Below, in pieces: positions 34,454 through 42,040 of a stretch of DNA of 64,000 nt; the stretch's first letter is position 1; each line of letters opens with the position of its first letter. The notes beneath the pieces were generated by a model. It had not been told where the DNA came from. It made no database searches and was given only the letters and a program-made list of their open reading frames with translations. The DNA comes from Flavobacteriales bacterium (GTDB lineage Bacteria > Bacteroidota > Bacteroidia > Flavobacteriales_F > PHOS-HE28), in assembly GCA_020635675.1 (NCBI GenBank), contig JACJZJ010000005.1, forward strand, positions 310,001 through 374,000, read 5' to 3'. Position numbers and translations under genes: made by a program.

Positions 34454-34484
34454 CAAAAGTAGACCGATGACCCCTTTCAACAAA
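34454..34484 (-). promoter_or_regulatory. Bacteroidota consensus promoter of darB
   Basis: On the minus strand TTTG (34481-34484), a 19-bp spacer, then TACTTTTG (34454-34461), a full match to TTTG-N19-TAnnTTTG. Transcription would start about 34448, about 30 nt before the darB ATG at 34419. It lies in the gap after darA, so the second half of the operon can be expressed on its own. Confidence 0.75.
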
Positions 34485-34526
34485 GATCGCGCCTGTGATG
34501 TTCGGCCATGGCGGCCCGGGCCGGCT

Positions 34527-35426
34527 TCAATAGGTGGTGATCCTGCGGATCTCGGCCTCAATGGCACCACGCCGCACCAAGGAGAGGATCCGCGTGGACA
34601 AGGCGGTGATCGGCGATAGGATGAACGCACCGATGGGAAGCAGGCGGGACAGGAGCGCCACGCGCCGGCGTCGGCTCCGGGGATCGCGGTCCGCCCGGGC
34701 CAGGATGAACCGGCGGTATTTGCCGAACAGCAGTGTGGCCCGCTTCTCAAGGACCAACAGTGCGGGCTTGACGCGCATCGCGCCGGCATCCATCAGGTCG
34801 CGACCCACATCACCGCCCTCTTCCATCCACCGGGCCACCACCTCACCGAAACGGGACGCTTCCCGCATTTCCTTCGGTCGAATGCCCGCGGCCGGAAAGA
34901 ACAGGAAGGGATCCTTCCGTCCCCGGAACATCCATCGGACGATGGTGATGATGCTCACGAGGTTCGGGCTGCGGTCCTCCACCGCGATGTTGCCGACCAT
35001 CCTGCCGCCCAATGCCTCCACCTTCCTGCGCACGTGTTCCTGCGCAAGCACCCACATGTTCCGCGCGCCGATCACGGTAAGGACCGGCCGGTCCTTCAGG
35101 TAGGCCCCGGCCAGTGGATGTTCCAGGAAGGAATTGAAGGGGATGGACGGGTTGAGGAACCAGATGGTATAGCCCAGCACCACAAGATCGTACGGGCCAG
35201 CGGAAGGGACATCGAACGGTGCAAGTCCCTCGGGTACGCGACCGACCGATCCCGGGAACGCATCGAAGAAGGACATGCGGCTCCAGGGGAACGGGAAGGG
35301 CACCTTCGGGCGCAGCACAAGGTGATCGACCCGGTACCCCCGGGTCTCCCAGGGCGTAGCAATGGAGCCCAGCAATCCGGTGAGCTGTCCGGTCTGCGAA
35401 TAGTGGATGATGAGGATACGCTTCAT
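34527..35426 (-). CDS. darA: Dialkylresorcinol condensing enzyme DarA
   Basis: 299 residues. The N-terminal flavodoxin-like strand-loop RILIIHYSQTGQL is followed by PFPFPWSRMSFFDAFP, YDLVVLGYTIWFLNPSIPFNSFL and VGNIAVEDRSPNLVSIIT, a series that is highly characteristic of the flavobacterial DarA family. A hydrophobic C-terminal segment (LLPIGAFILSPITAL) suggests membrane attachment. DarA closes and aromatises the ring in dialkylresorcinol synthesis. It starts at ATG 35426, overlapping the stop of a glycosyltransferase by 4 bp, so it is translationally coupled to polysaccharide genes, an unusual neighbour. Confidence 0.93.
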   Translation of the reverse strand: MKRILIIHYSQTGQLTGLLGSIATPWETRGYRVDHLVLRPKVPFPFPWSRMSFFDAFPGSVGRVPEGLAPFDVPSAGPYDLVVLGYTIWFLNPSIPFNSFLEHPLAGAYLKDRPVLTVIGARNMWVLAQEHVRRKVEALGGRMVGNIAVEDRSPNLVSIITIVRWMFRGRKDPFLFFPAAGIRPKEMREASRFGEVVARWMEEGGDVGRDLMDAGAMRVKPALLVLEKRATLLFGKYRRFILARADRDPRSRRRRVALLSRLLPIGAFILSPITALSTRILSLVRRGAIEAEIRRITTY

Positions 35427-36187
35427 ACCTGACGGGAAATGGCCTTCAGCTGGAGCAATTTGCGCATCGGTTTCCAGAACATGATCATCGGGGACACCTT
35501 TTCGCCGTTCATTCGCCACGCCGAATAGACCTCGCGATTCGCCCGCCAGATGTGCGCAAGGGACCGGTTCGATGCGCCGCCCAGTCGGAAGCGGACCACG
35601 GGAATGGGCTCATAGTGGGCACGCACACGGTTCTTGAACAGGAAACGGAAGAGCAGTTCGTAGTCGGCAGCCACCTTGAGCCGCAGGTCGAACCCGCCCA
35701 GCGCCTGATACACGCTCCGGCGGATGTAGGTACCCAGGTGCGGCGGCATCCAGCCGGTCCGGAACCGGTCGCGGTCGTAGTCCCCACCCTTCCAATACCG
35801 CTTCACACGGCCGATATCATCCGGGTCCACCATGTAGGCATCGCCATAGATCAGCTCGTCATCACTTGCGGCGAAGGCCTTGTCGAGCCGCGCGACCACG
35901 TCGGGTGCGGCCAGCATGTCGCCGGCGTTCACGAAACCGACCACATCGCCCGTGGCCAGTGCGAGTCCTTTGTTCATGGCGTCATACACACCCGAGTCGG
36001 GCTCGCTGATCATACGGGTGGTCCGGGCGCGGTACCGATCGAGGACACGCCTCGTTGCTTCGTCCGGGCTTGCCCCATCCACCACGATATGCTCGATATC
36101 CGGATGGGTCTGTCCAAGAACGCTCTCGATGGTCTCGGCCAATTGCTCTCCGGCCGCATAGCACACCGTGATCAGGCTGAACCTCAT
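35423..36187 (-). CDS. Glycosyltransferase family 2 (WcaE-like)
   Basis: 254 residues, GT-A fold. N-terminal FSLITVCYAAGEQLAETIESVL, nucleotide-binding HIVVDGASPDEATRR, the loop SEPDSGVYDAMNKGLALATGD, and the later DAYMV and PPHLGTYIRRSVYQALGGFD blocks are typical of the WcaE-type GT2 enzymes of colanic-acid-like pathways. It transfers a sugar to a lipid-linked oligosaccharide on the cytoplasmic face. Overlaps its neighbours by 4 bp on both sides. Confidence 0.93.
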   Translation of the reverse strand: MRFSLITVCYAAGEQLAETIESVLGQTHPDIEHIVVDGASPDEATRRVLDRYRARTTRMISEPDSGVYDAMNKGLALATGDVVGFVNAGDMLAAPDVVARLDKAFAASDDELIYGDAYMVDPDDIGRVKRYWKGGDYDRDRFRTGWMPPHLGTYIRRSVYQALGGFDLRLKVAADYELLFRFLFKNRVRAHYEPIPVVRFRLGGASNRSLAHIWRANREVYSAWRMNGEKVSPMIMFWKPMRKLLQLKAISRQV

Positions 36188-36759
36188 GCACCTTTGGGTT
36201 CGATCGACCGCTCGCGTACGGGTTGCGCGGGGTTGCCCTGGTAGATGGTGTACGGCTCAAGGTCCTTCGTGGCGACGCTTCCCGCGGCGAGTACCGCATG
36301 GCTCCTCAGCGTGACCCCCAGTGTGACGATCGCACCTGCACCGACCCAGCTGCCCTCCTCCAGTACCACCGGCCTGTGGAGTGTGGGATAGTCGATCTTC
36401 TTGTAGTCGTGACTGCCCTGAACGATCATCGCGCCCTGACTGATCACCACATTGTCGTGGATCGTGAGCAGGTCGATATTGTCCAACCAGGCCCGTTGGC
36501 CGATCCACACGTGATCACCGATGGCCAGCTTCCAGGGGAATTTGATGTTAACCCCGGGATGGATGACCACCCCACGACCCACCCTTGCTCCGAACAGCCG
36601 CAACAGTGACGGCTTCGGGCGTCGGAACGGGAACAGCGGATTGATGAAGAGCAGGGCATTGGTGAAGTACCAGAGCACACGTTTCACCGGGCCGGCTCCG
36701 ATCGCGTACCACGAGTTGTCGAACCGGCTGAGGTCGACACGGGGGCGTTCATTGGTCAT
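36184..36759 (-). CDS. WcaF-like polysaccharide acetyltransferase (hexapeptide repeat)
   Basis: 191 residues with left-handed beta-helix hexapeptide repeats (GVVIHPGVNIKFPWKLAIGD, HVWIGQRAWLDN, VGAGAIVTLGVTLRSHAVLA), and the WcaF-type ending KDLEPYTIYQGNPAQPVRER. O-acetylates a sugar of a surface polysaccharide using acetyl-CoA, as a trimer in the cytoplasm. The N-terminus (LSRFDNSWYAIGAGPVKRVLW) is the WcaF signature. Its 4-bp overlaps tie it into the polysaccharide operon. Confidence 0.93.
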   Translation of the reverse strand: MTNERPRVDLSRFDNSWYAIGAGPVKRVLWYFTNALLFINPLFPFRRPKPSLLRLFGARVGRGVVIHPGVNIKFPWKLAIGDHVWIGQRAWLDNIDLLTIHDNVVISQGAMIVQGSHDYKKIDYPTLHRPVVLEEGSWVGAGAIVTLGVTLRSHAVLAAGSVATKDLEPYTIYQGNPAQPVRERSIEPKGA

Positions 36760-37898
36760 GGCAGGAACGTTCGATAGGCGCGATCCACCGCCTGGGGATC
36801 GCTCAAATATCGTCCGCTCAGCGCGGTGGCACCCTCCACCAGGCGATCATAGGCCTCCTGATCCATGTCCACCAGGCGTTGCAGGAACGCCGTGAACCGT
36901 TCCGGTCGTTCCAAGGGCAGGTCCGCTCCCGCGTGCGCGTCTTCCAGCTCGCGCCAGGGGGTCCGGTCGCTGATCACCAGGGGAACACCGGCGGTAAGCG
37001 CCTCGAGCATGGTGTGACCGAAGTTCTCGCCCGCGCTGGGCATCAGCAGCGCATGGTAGCGGTCCAGAAGGTCCGGCACGGCGGTCGGTTCCACGGGGCC
37101 ATGGTGGCGGACGGTGACCCCGGCCGGCAGGGCCTCGATCGCCTCCCTGCAGCGCTGCCAATAGCCTTGATCGTACACCGGACCGTATAGGTCGAAGGTC
37201 ACGTCGCCCTTCAAGCCGTTGAGGACCTGGATCGCCAGGAGCGTGTTCTTTTCCACGGCGACCCGAGCGATGCTCACCAGGTGCAACCGACCCGGCGTCT
37301 TGCCCCGCCCGGCGGTCCCCGGAGCGGACACCTTTCGCGGCAGGTTGGGCACGCATACCACCTCCGCCTGCCTGCCGAACCAATGGCGAACGTCCTCGAC
37401 CTCCTCCGCGTTGGTGGCCTGGAAACGCACGCCGCGAAAAAGACCCAGGGCGCGCATCATGGAAATAAAGATGCGCTTCTTCAAGCGGCCGTGGCGCATC
37501 GCGCCCTTCGCGAGCATGCCGCGCACCGCAACGATGCGGAGGGTATCGGAGCGACGGGTGGACCAGAGCGGGACCACCGTGGACCAGAATGAATAGAGCC
37601 CATTGATGTAGATGGCGTCCGGACCTTGTTCACGCAACAGACGACGCCAGGTGGCCAGTGTCCTTCCCTGCTTCGATGCATACCACACCTGCTCGCCTCC
37701 GTGCAATGGGGTCCAGAGGTCCGGGCGAATGTCCGGATAGGGCCGTTCCTCGGTGTAGTCGGTGTCGCTGGTGACGATGAGGAACTGCAACTCCTGCCGC
37801 AGGTGGTCCACCAGGTTGGCCAGACTACGCACGGGCCCCCCCGCCCGGTAGCCCGGCAGATACCAATCGATGAACACGAGCACCTTTGGATGGTTCAT
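36756..37898 (-). CDS. Glycosyltransferase family 4
   Basis: 380 residues, GT-B fold. N-terminal LVFIDWYLPGYRAGGPVRSLANLV resembles GT4 enzymes of exopolysaccharide loci; the C-terminal half carries LVSIARVAVEKNTLLAIQVL and the nucleotide-sugar site LMPSAGENFGHTMLEALTAGVPLVISDRT, with the EX7E-type acidic pair. Start at ATG 37898, which overlaps the stop of the next GT4 gene. Adds one sugar to a growing repeat unit; its specificity is unknown. Confidence 0.93.
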   Translation of the reverse strand: MNHPKVLVFIDWYLPGYRAGGPVRSLANLVDHLRQELQFLIVTSDTDYTEERPYPDIRPDLWTPLHGGEQVWYASKQGRTLATWRRLLREQGPDAIYINGLYSFWSTVVPLWSTRRSDTLRIVAVRGMLAKGAMRHGRLKKRIFISMMRALGLFRGVRFQATNAEEVEDVRHWFGRQAEVVCVPNLPRKVSAPGTAGRGKTPGRLHLVSIARVAVEKNTLLAIQVLNGLKGDVTFDLYGPVYDQGYWQRCREAIEALPAGVTVRHHGPVEPTAVPDLLDRYHALLMPSAGENFGHTMLEALTAGVPLVISDRTPWRELEDAHAGADLPLERPERFTAFLQRLVDMDQEAYDRLVEGATALSGRYLSDPQAVDRAYRTFLP

Positions 37899-38995
37899 GG
37901 TCCGGTGATCAGTTCCACCACGGTACGTGCCCAGTCCCCGGGACCCCATGCCCTGCCAAGTTCCACGCTATGGCGCGCCATGGCGATCAAGGCATCGTCC
38001 GAAGCGTTCAAGATCCGCGACAGTGCCTCTGCGAGCGAGGTCGGATCGCCCGCGATGAAGCGATGGCCGTTGAACGGCTCGGCAAGAAAGCGCTCGGCAG
38101 CCCCGACCGCATCGCTCAATACCAAGGGGAACCCGGCCACGGCATGTTCCTGCACCACCACTCCCCAGGGTTCATAGGTGCTGGGCAGCACGAATACGCC
38201 GCACTGGGCCATCACCTCGGGCATGCGGTCCGCTTGTACGAAGCCGACATGACGGATGCGCGGATGCGAGCCGGAGGTGGACCCCATCACCTGATCGTGC
38301 AGTTCACCGGTGCCCACCAGCCACAGGTCCCAATCCCGGGCATGGCCTGCATCGCAAAGGCCTGCGAACACATCGCAAAGCAGCTGCTGCCCTTTCGTGG
38401 GGATGTACCGCGCGACGCAGAGAAGGCGATGGGGGAAATGATCCCGCTTGGGTCCGTCGAGCAGTTGCGCCAGTGGTGCGAACACATCCACATCCGCCGC
38501 ATAGAAACCGGTGCGGATCCGCTTGCGATCGAAGCCGAGGTAGTGCGCGTAGCGCGCCTGCGGGCCGCCGGTGACCCAGGCATGGCTGAAAGTGCGTCGC
38601 AACCAGGTCTGCACGGCGAACAAGGCGACCCACTGGCGCCAGGAACCCCGCCAGGCGGTATCACTGCACATCACCGTGGGCACACCACGCCGGTGCATCT
38701 CCCGGCACACCTTCAGGTATCCCTTGTCCACCCAGCCACTGCAGAGCACGATGTCGGGGCTCCATCCGACGCAGGTGCGGAGGAGCTCGCGGTCATCATG
38801 GCGGACACGTTCCACAAGCGTGATCCCTTCGGTCCGGCCCAGCGCAAAGGGCGCTTCGCGGTTCACGGGCCAGTGTACGATATGGACACAGGCACCATGC
38901 TCATGCACCAGGCGCCTGACACCCGCCAGGAAATAGGGCGCAAGCTCCGTGTAGAGGACGAGTACACGGGGCTTCGCTGTCCGCCGATCGCTCAT
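37895..38995 (-). CDS. Glycosyltransferase family 4
   Basis: 366 residues, GT-B fold. N-terminal PRVLVLYTELAPYFLAGVRRL; donor-site half with LLCVARYIPTKGQQLLCDVFAG and VFVLPSTYEPWGVVVQEHAVAGFPLVLSD, where the paired Glu residues bind the sugar nucleotide. One of two GT4 enzymes in this operon. Its start overlaps the stop of the deacetylase by 4 bp. Cytoplasmic or membrane-associated; the sugar is unknown. Confidence 0.93.
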   Translation of the reverse strand: MSDRRTAKPRVLVLYTELAPYFLAGVRRLVHEHGACVHIVHWPVNREAPFALGRTEGITLVERVRHDDRELLRTCVGWSPDIVLCSGWVDKGYLKVCREMHRRGVPTVMCSDTAWRGSWRQWVALFAVQTWLRRTFSHAWVTGGPQARYAHYLGFDRKRIRTGFYAADVDVFAPLAQLLDGPKRDHFPHRLLCVARYIPTKGQQLLCDVFAGLCDAGHARDWDLWLVGTGELHDQVMGSTSGSHPRIRHVGFVQADRMPEVMAQCGVFVLPSTYEPWGVVVQEHAVAGFPLVLSDAVGAAERFLAEPFNGHRFIAGDPTSLAEALSRILNASDDALIAMARHSVELGRAWGPGDWARTVVELITGP

Positions 38996-39885
38996 GCGCC
39001 CACCGCGGTTGCGCCCTCCACCCGATGGTCGGGAAGGTCCCCAGGGCCTTCGTCCAGGATCGCCCCGAAAGTGGTCATCGGAAGATCGTTGAACAGGCGT
39101 CGCATCTTCGGTTCCGTGCTCCGAAGGTTGTGGTAGGTCATGAACCTTCGCTTCGGGTCCATCGGCAGTCGCGGGTGGCCGGGATCGATCTCCCGGGGAT
39201 GCAGGTAGAACACGACGGGGCGACCTTCACGCAGCACCTGGCGCGCCTTGCCATGGATCAGTGCGTAGGGGAAGAAACGCAGATAACCTCCACCAAAGAA
39301 GTACATATCGCGACCCAACAGGCGACCCAGACTGATGGGGAACTCCACGAGATCACCCATCGGCGTCCGCACGCGGAACGGTACGGGAAGCGCACCGGGC
39401 CATCCACCATGCCCGCGCTCCCCTGGGAATATGGAGGAATCGTAGGCGTATCCCGCAGCGGCCACCGCCTCGAAGAACCATGGCGTATCCGCGGTGACGG
39501 AGAAGCCCGGAGCACGATACCCGCGAACGGCCACACCCGCCGCGTCCTCGATCACCTTGCGGGCACGTGTGATATCCTGCTGGAACCGCTCGCGCCCGAT
39601 CCGGTAGACCAGTTCGTGCCGCATGCCGTGCGAGGCGATCTCGTGTCCGGCATCCCTCGCCTCGCGGACCAGCTGCGGGAATCGCTCGGCCACCCAGCCC
39701 AGGAAGAAGAGCGTCACCTGGACGTTCTGGTCGGAGAAGATCTCCAACATGCGGCGAAAGGCGGGTTCCACACGCGAGGGGAGCGCATCCCATCGCTCAT
39801 AGGGCGGCGATGCGGGCACATCCAGGATGTGGAACCAATCCTCCACATCGACCGAGAACACGCAACGTGCGAGCGGGGTGCCCAT
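38992..39885 (-). CDS. Polysaccharide deacetylase family protein
   Basis: 297 residues of carbohydrate esterase family 4. Opening VFSVDVEDWFHI holds the first catalytic and metal Asp residues, EIASHGMRHE supplies the metal His pair, and RGYRAPGFSV, FYLHPREIDPGHPRL and the C-terminal YHNLRSTEPKMRRLFND match the XrtA/PEP-CTERM-associated group of polysaccharide deacetylases. Removes N- or O-acetyl groups from a surface glycan. First gene of the operon, 4-bp overlap with the GT4. A TATTTTCG element at 39890-39897 (one base off the -7 consensus) is 4 bp before the ATG. Confidence 0.92.
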   Translation of the reverse strand: MGTPLARCVFSVDVEDWFHILDVPASPPYERWDALPSRVEPAFRRMLEIFSDQNVQVTLFFLGWVAERFPQLVREARDAGHEIASHGMRHELVYRIGRERFQQDITRARKVIEDAAGVAVRGYRAPGFSVTADTPWFFEAVAAAGYAYDSSIFPGERGHGGWPGALPVPFRVRTPMGDLVEFPISLGRLLGRDMYFFGGGYLRFFPYALIHGKARQVLREGRPVVFYLHPREIDPGHPRLPMDPKRRFMTYHNLRSTEPKMRRLFNDLPMTTFGAILDEGPGDLPDHRVEGATAVGA

Positions 39886-39889
39886 GCCG

Positions 39890-39897
39890 CGAAAATA
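39890..39897 (-). promoter_or_regulatory. -7-like element of the polysaccharide-darA operon
   Basis: TATTTTCG on the minus strand, one base off TAnnTTTG, 4 bp before the ATG of the deacetylase, implying a nearly leaderless transcript. A matching TTTG -33 box is not obvious, so confidence is low. Confidence 0.35.
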
Positions 39898-39920
39898 CCG
39901 ATCGGCGGACGGGTGCCGGT

Positions 39921-40622
39921 CTACTTGATCCGCGCGCGGGCCAGAATGCGTGACCGCTTGCCCTCGCCCACCTTGTCGCGGAAATAGCGTACGACGATCG
40001 TGATCAGCGGTATGCCGATGAACGTTGGCCAGAGCCACTGGAGCCACGCCGGCCGGATCATCTCGAGGTTCACTGCAGAGAAGGCGGACAGGGTCGCGAC
40101 ATAGCAGCCCATGAACCCGATCATGTGGGCGAAGAGCCATTCGTTGCGGTCCTGCCGGGCGTTGAAGAACCGGCGGACCTGGAGAAAGACCATGAAGAGG
40201 CCCAACGCTCCGAACGCGGCGAAGATGATGCTGGCCCCGTCGCGATGTCCGAGCAACAGGTGGCTGACACCCCAGATGAACAATCCCCCATTGACCAGGC
40301 CGGCCAAGCTTTGGATCAACAGGTCGAGGGCACCGGGGCGGGCACCGCGGTGGAACGACTTCTGGTATAACGCGCGGTATCCGGATACGGCCATATGGAA
40401 ACTGAAAAGCGCCACCAGCGCCATCAGGATGTTGGGGCGCGTGATGCCCGAAATGATCGCCGTAACGCATACCGCGAGCATGGCATAGAAGAAGGCGCGC
40501 CCCCAGAAACGGTGCCACCGCCCACCTTTCTTCACCACCAATGCCAAGGGAGCGACCACCAGGGCGATGGTCCCCGAGATGGCGTGGATCGCGAGCAGCG
40601 GGCCGAAGAGGTCGTCATCCAT
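39921..40622 (-). CDS. DUF2306-like integral membrane protein
   Basis: 233 residues with about six helices: LLAIHAISGTIALVVAPLALV with a following RWHRFWGRAFF motif (heme-ligand-like His), then ILMALVALFSFHMAVSGYRAL and further helices. The H-x-x-W-GR arrangement is that of the DUF2306/YkoC-type membrane family. Start at 40622. It overlaps the upstream membrane protein gene by 8 bp. Function unknown. Confidence 0.75.
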   Translation of the reverse strand: MDDDLFGPLLAIHAISGTIALVVAPLALVVKKGGRWHRFWGRAFFYAMLAVCVTAIISGITRPNILMALVALFSFHMAVSGYRALYQKSFHRGARPGALDLLIQSLAGLVNGGLFIWGVSHLLLGHRDGASIIFAAFGALGLFMVFLQVRRFFNARQDRNEWLFAHMIGFMGCYVATLSAFSAVNLEMIRPAWLQWLWPTFIGIPLITIVVRYFRDKVGEGKRSRILARARIK

Positions 40623-42036
40623 CGTTGGCGGGAACGAGCACGGGCATGTCGCCGGGCCGCATGTTCGGTACGGGAAAATAACGCTGATCGAACCCGGAAT
40701 TGACCACGTAGTACCAGAAGGGAGCGTTCCGGATGCCTCCGTCGGGGGCGACCTGTTCATCCTCCATGGGCATCACCGTCACACAGGGCCCGCTCCTGTC
40801 CGCCGCGCTCAACAGCACGGTCTCGAAGGTCAGGGCCCAGGTCCTTTCCAGACCGTACCGGTCGGCATTTGCGGAAGAGATGCGCATGACCTGATGGCCC
40901 TGTGCGCGGGCATCGGCAATGACGTGCACGATGGCATCGGTCCGTGGAACGAAATTGCGGGACACCATGGACACGACACGCACTCGGAGGACAAGTACGG
41001 CCATCAGCACGAAAAGCGCGGCCCAGGCCCATCTGCGTGCGCTTCGCACAAGCACATCAGCGAAAGGAAGTGCAACGATCGAGGCCACGGGCAGCACGCT
41101 CTTTTCCATCATCATCGCTTCCTGGCCAAGGCAGGTGGACAGGAGGTTCACGAAAAGGAAGCCCATCACCGCCAGAAGGACGAGCACCGCTGACAAAAAG
41201 CGCCGCTGCAATGTCAACGCGAGGAGCGAAGCCAGGAGCACGATCCACAGGAGCAGGAAATTCGAAGTGGCCGCCACGGTGTGGTCGATCACATACTCCG
41301 TCGATGGCCAGCTCCAGAAGCGGTCCAGCCGGTCGATGCCCTGCTCCATGGTATGATAGAAGTCCATTTCATAGTCCGACACAGGGAACCAGGTGCGGTT
41401 CCAGATGGCCCACACCGCGATGATCACCACTGCGGAACCCATGAGGGACCATGTCCGGCGTTCGTTCAATGCATACCAAGCCACTCCGTACAGCATGATC
41501 GGCCATCCCATGGGATGCACCATGAGCACCGGGACGAGGAGGCAGGCGCCCATCACGTGGTGCCACCAGGCGATGCGCCTGGAATGCAGCGAGATCCAGG
41601 ACCAGAAGCCGAAGACCAGAAACGGATAACAAAGCAGATAGTTGGCCTCGAGCACCATGCCATAGAAGGTGAGCCGGGTACAAAGGACCGTGGCCACGGT
41701 GACGCCGATCGCCTGAACGAGGGAACGAAAGCCGTAGGCCAGGACCAGAAAGATGACATACCCCACGAGGACATGCGCCGCCGAGGCGGCCATGAGCATG
41801 TTGCGCACGCTGGCGCCGGACACGGCGAGCAGTTTGACCAACGCCTGGGGCAGGATGGCGGAATACCGGTACGCTTCGATGTTCCACTCGGGCTTGTCGA
41901 TCCACTTGAACACCTGATAGGCGCTGTCCACGTAGGCCACGCGCATGCGCCAATGCTGCAGGGCCAGCACCACCAGGGTGATGAACACCCCATGGCACAG
42001 CAGGAGCGCGACGGAACGGAACCGCTGTTCGCTCAC
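40615..42036 (-). CDS. Multi-pass membrane protein (dolichyl-phosphate-mannose-transferase-like)
   Basis: About 473 residues from a GTG start at 42036, with roughly ten membrane helices (for example LLLCHGVFITLVVLALQHW, FLLLWIVLLASLLALTL) and a periplasmic C-terminal domain. The helix-loop arrangement resembles GT39/ArnT-like or DUF2029-type glycan transferases, but no catalytic DE motif is certain; the first loop has MRVAYVDSAYQVFKWID. The next upstream gene ends 4 bp away, so they may be cotranscribed. Function uncertain. Confidence 0.65.
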   Translation of the reverse strand: MSEQRFRSVALLLCHGVFITLVVLALQHWRMRVAYVDSAYQVFKWIDKPEWNIEAYRYSAILPQALVKLLAVSGASVRNMLMAASAAHVLVGYVIFLVLAYGFRSLVQAIGVTVATVLCTRLTFYGMVLEANYLLCYPFLVFGFWSWISLHSRRIAWWHHVMGACLLVPVLMVHPMGWPIMLYGVAWYALNERRTWSLMGSAVVIIAVWAIWNRTWFPVSDYEMDFYHTMEQGIDRLDRFWSWPSTEYVIDHTVAATSNFLLLWIVLLASLLALTLQRRFLSAVLVLLAVMGFLFVNLLSTCLGQEAMMMEKSVLPVASIVALPFADVLVRSARRWAWAALFVLMAVLVLRVRVVSMVSRNFVPRTDAIVHVIADARAQGHQVMRISSANADRYGLERTWALTFETVLLSAADRSGPCVTVMPMEDEQVAPDGGIRNAPFWYYVVNSGFDQRYFPVPNMRPGDMPVLVPANDG

Positions 42037-42040
42037 GGGC

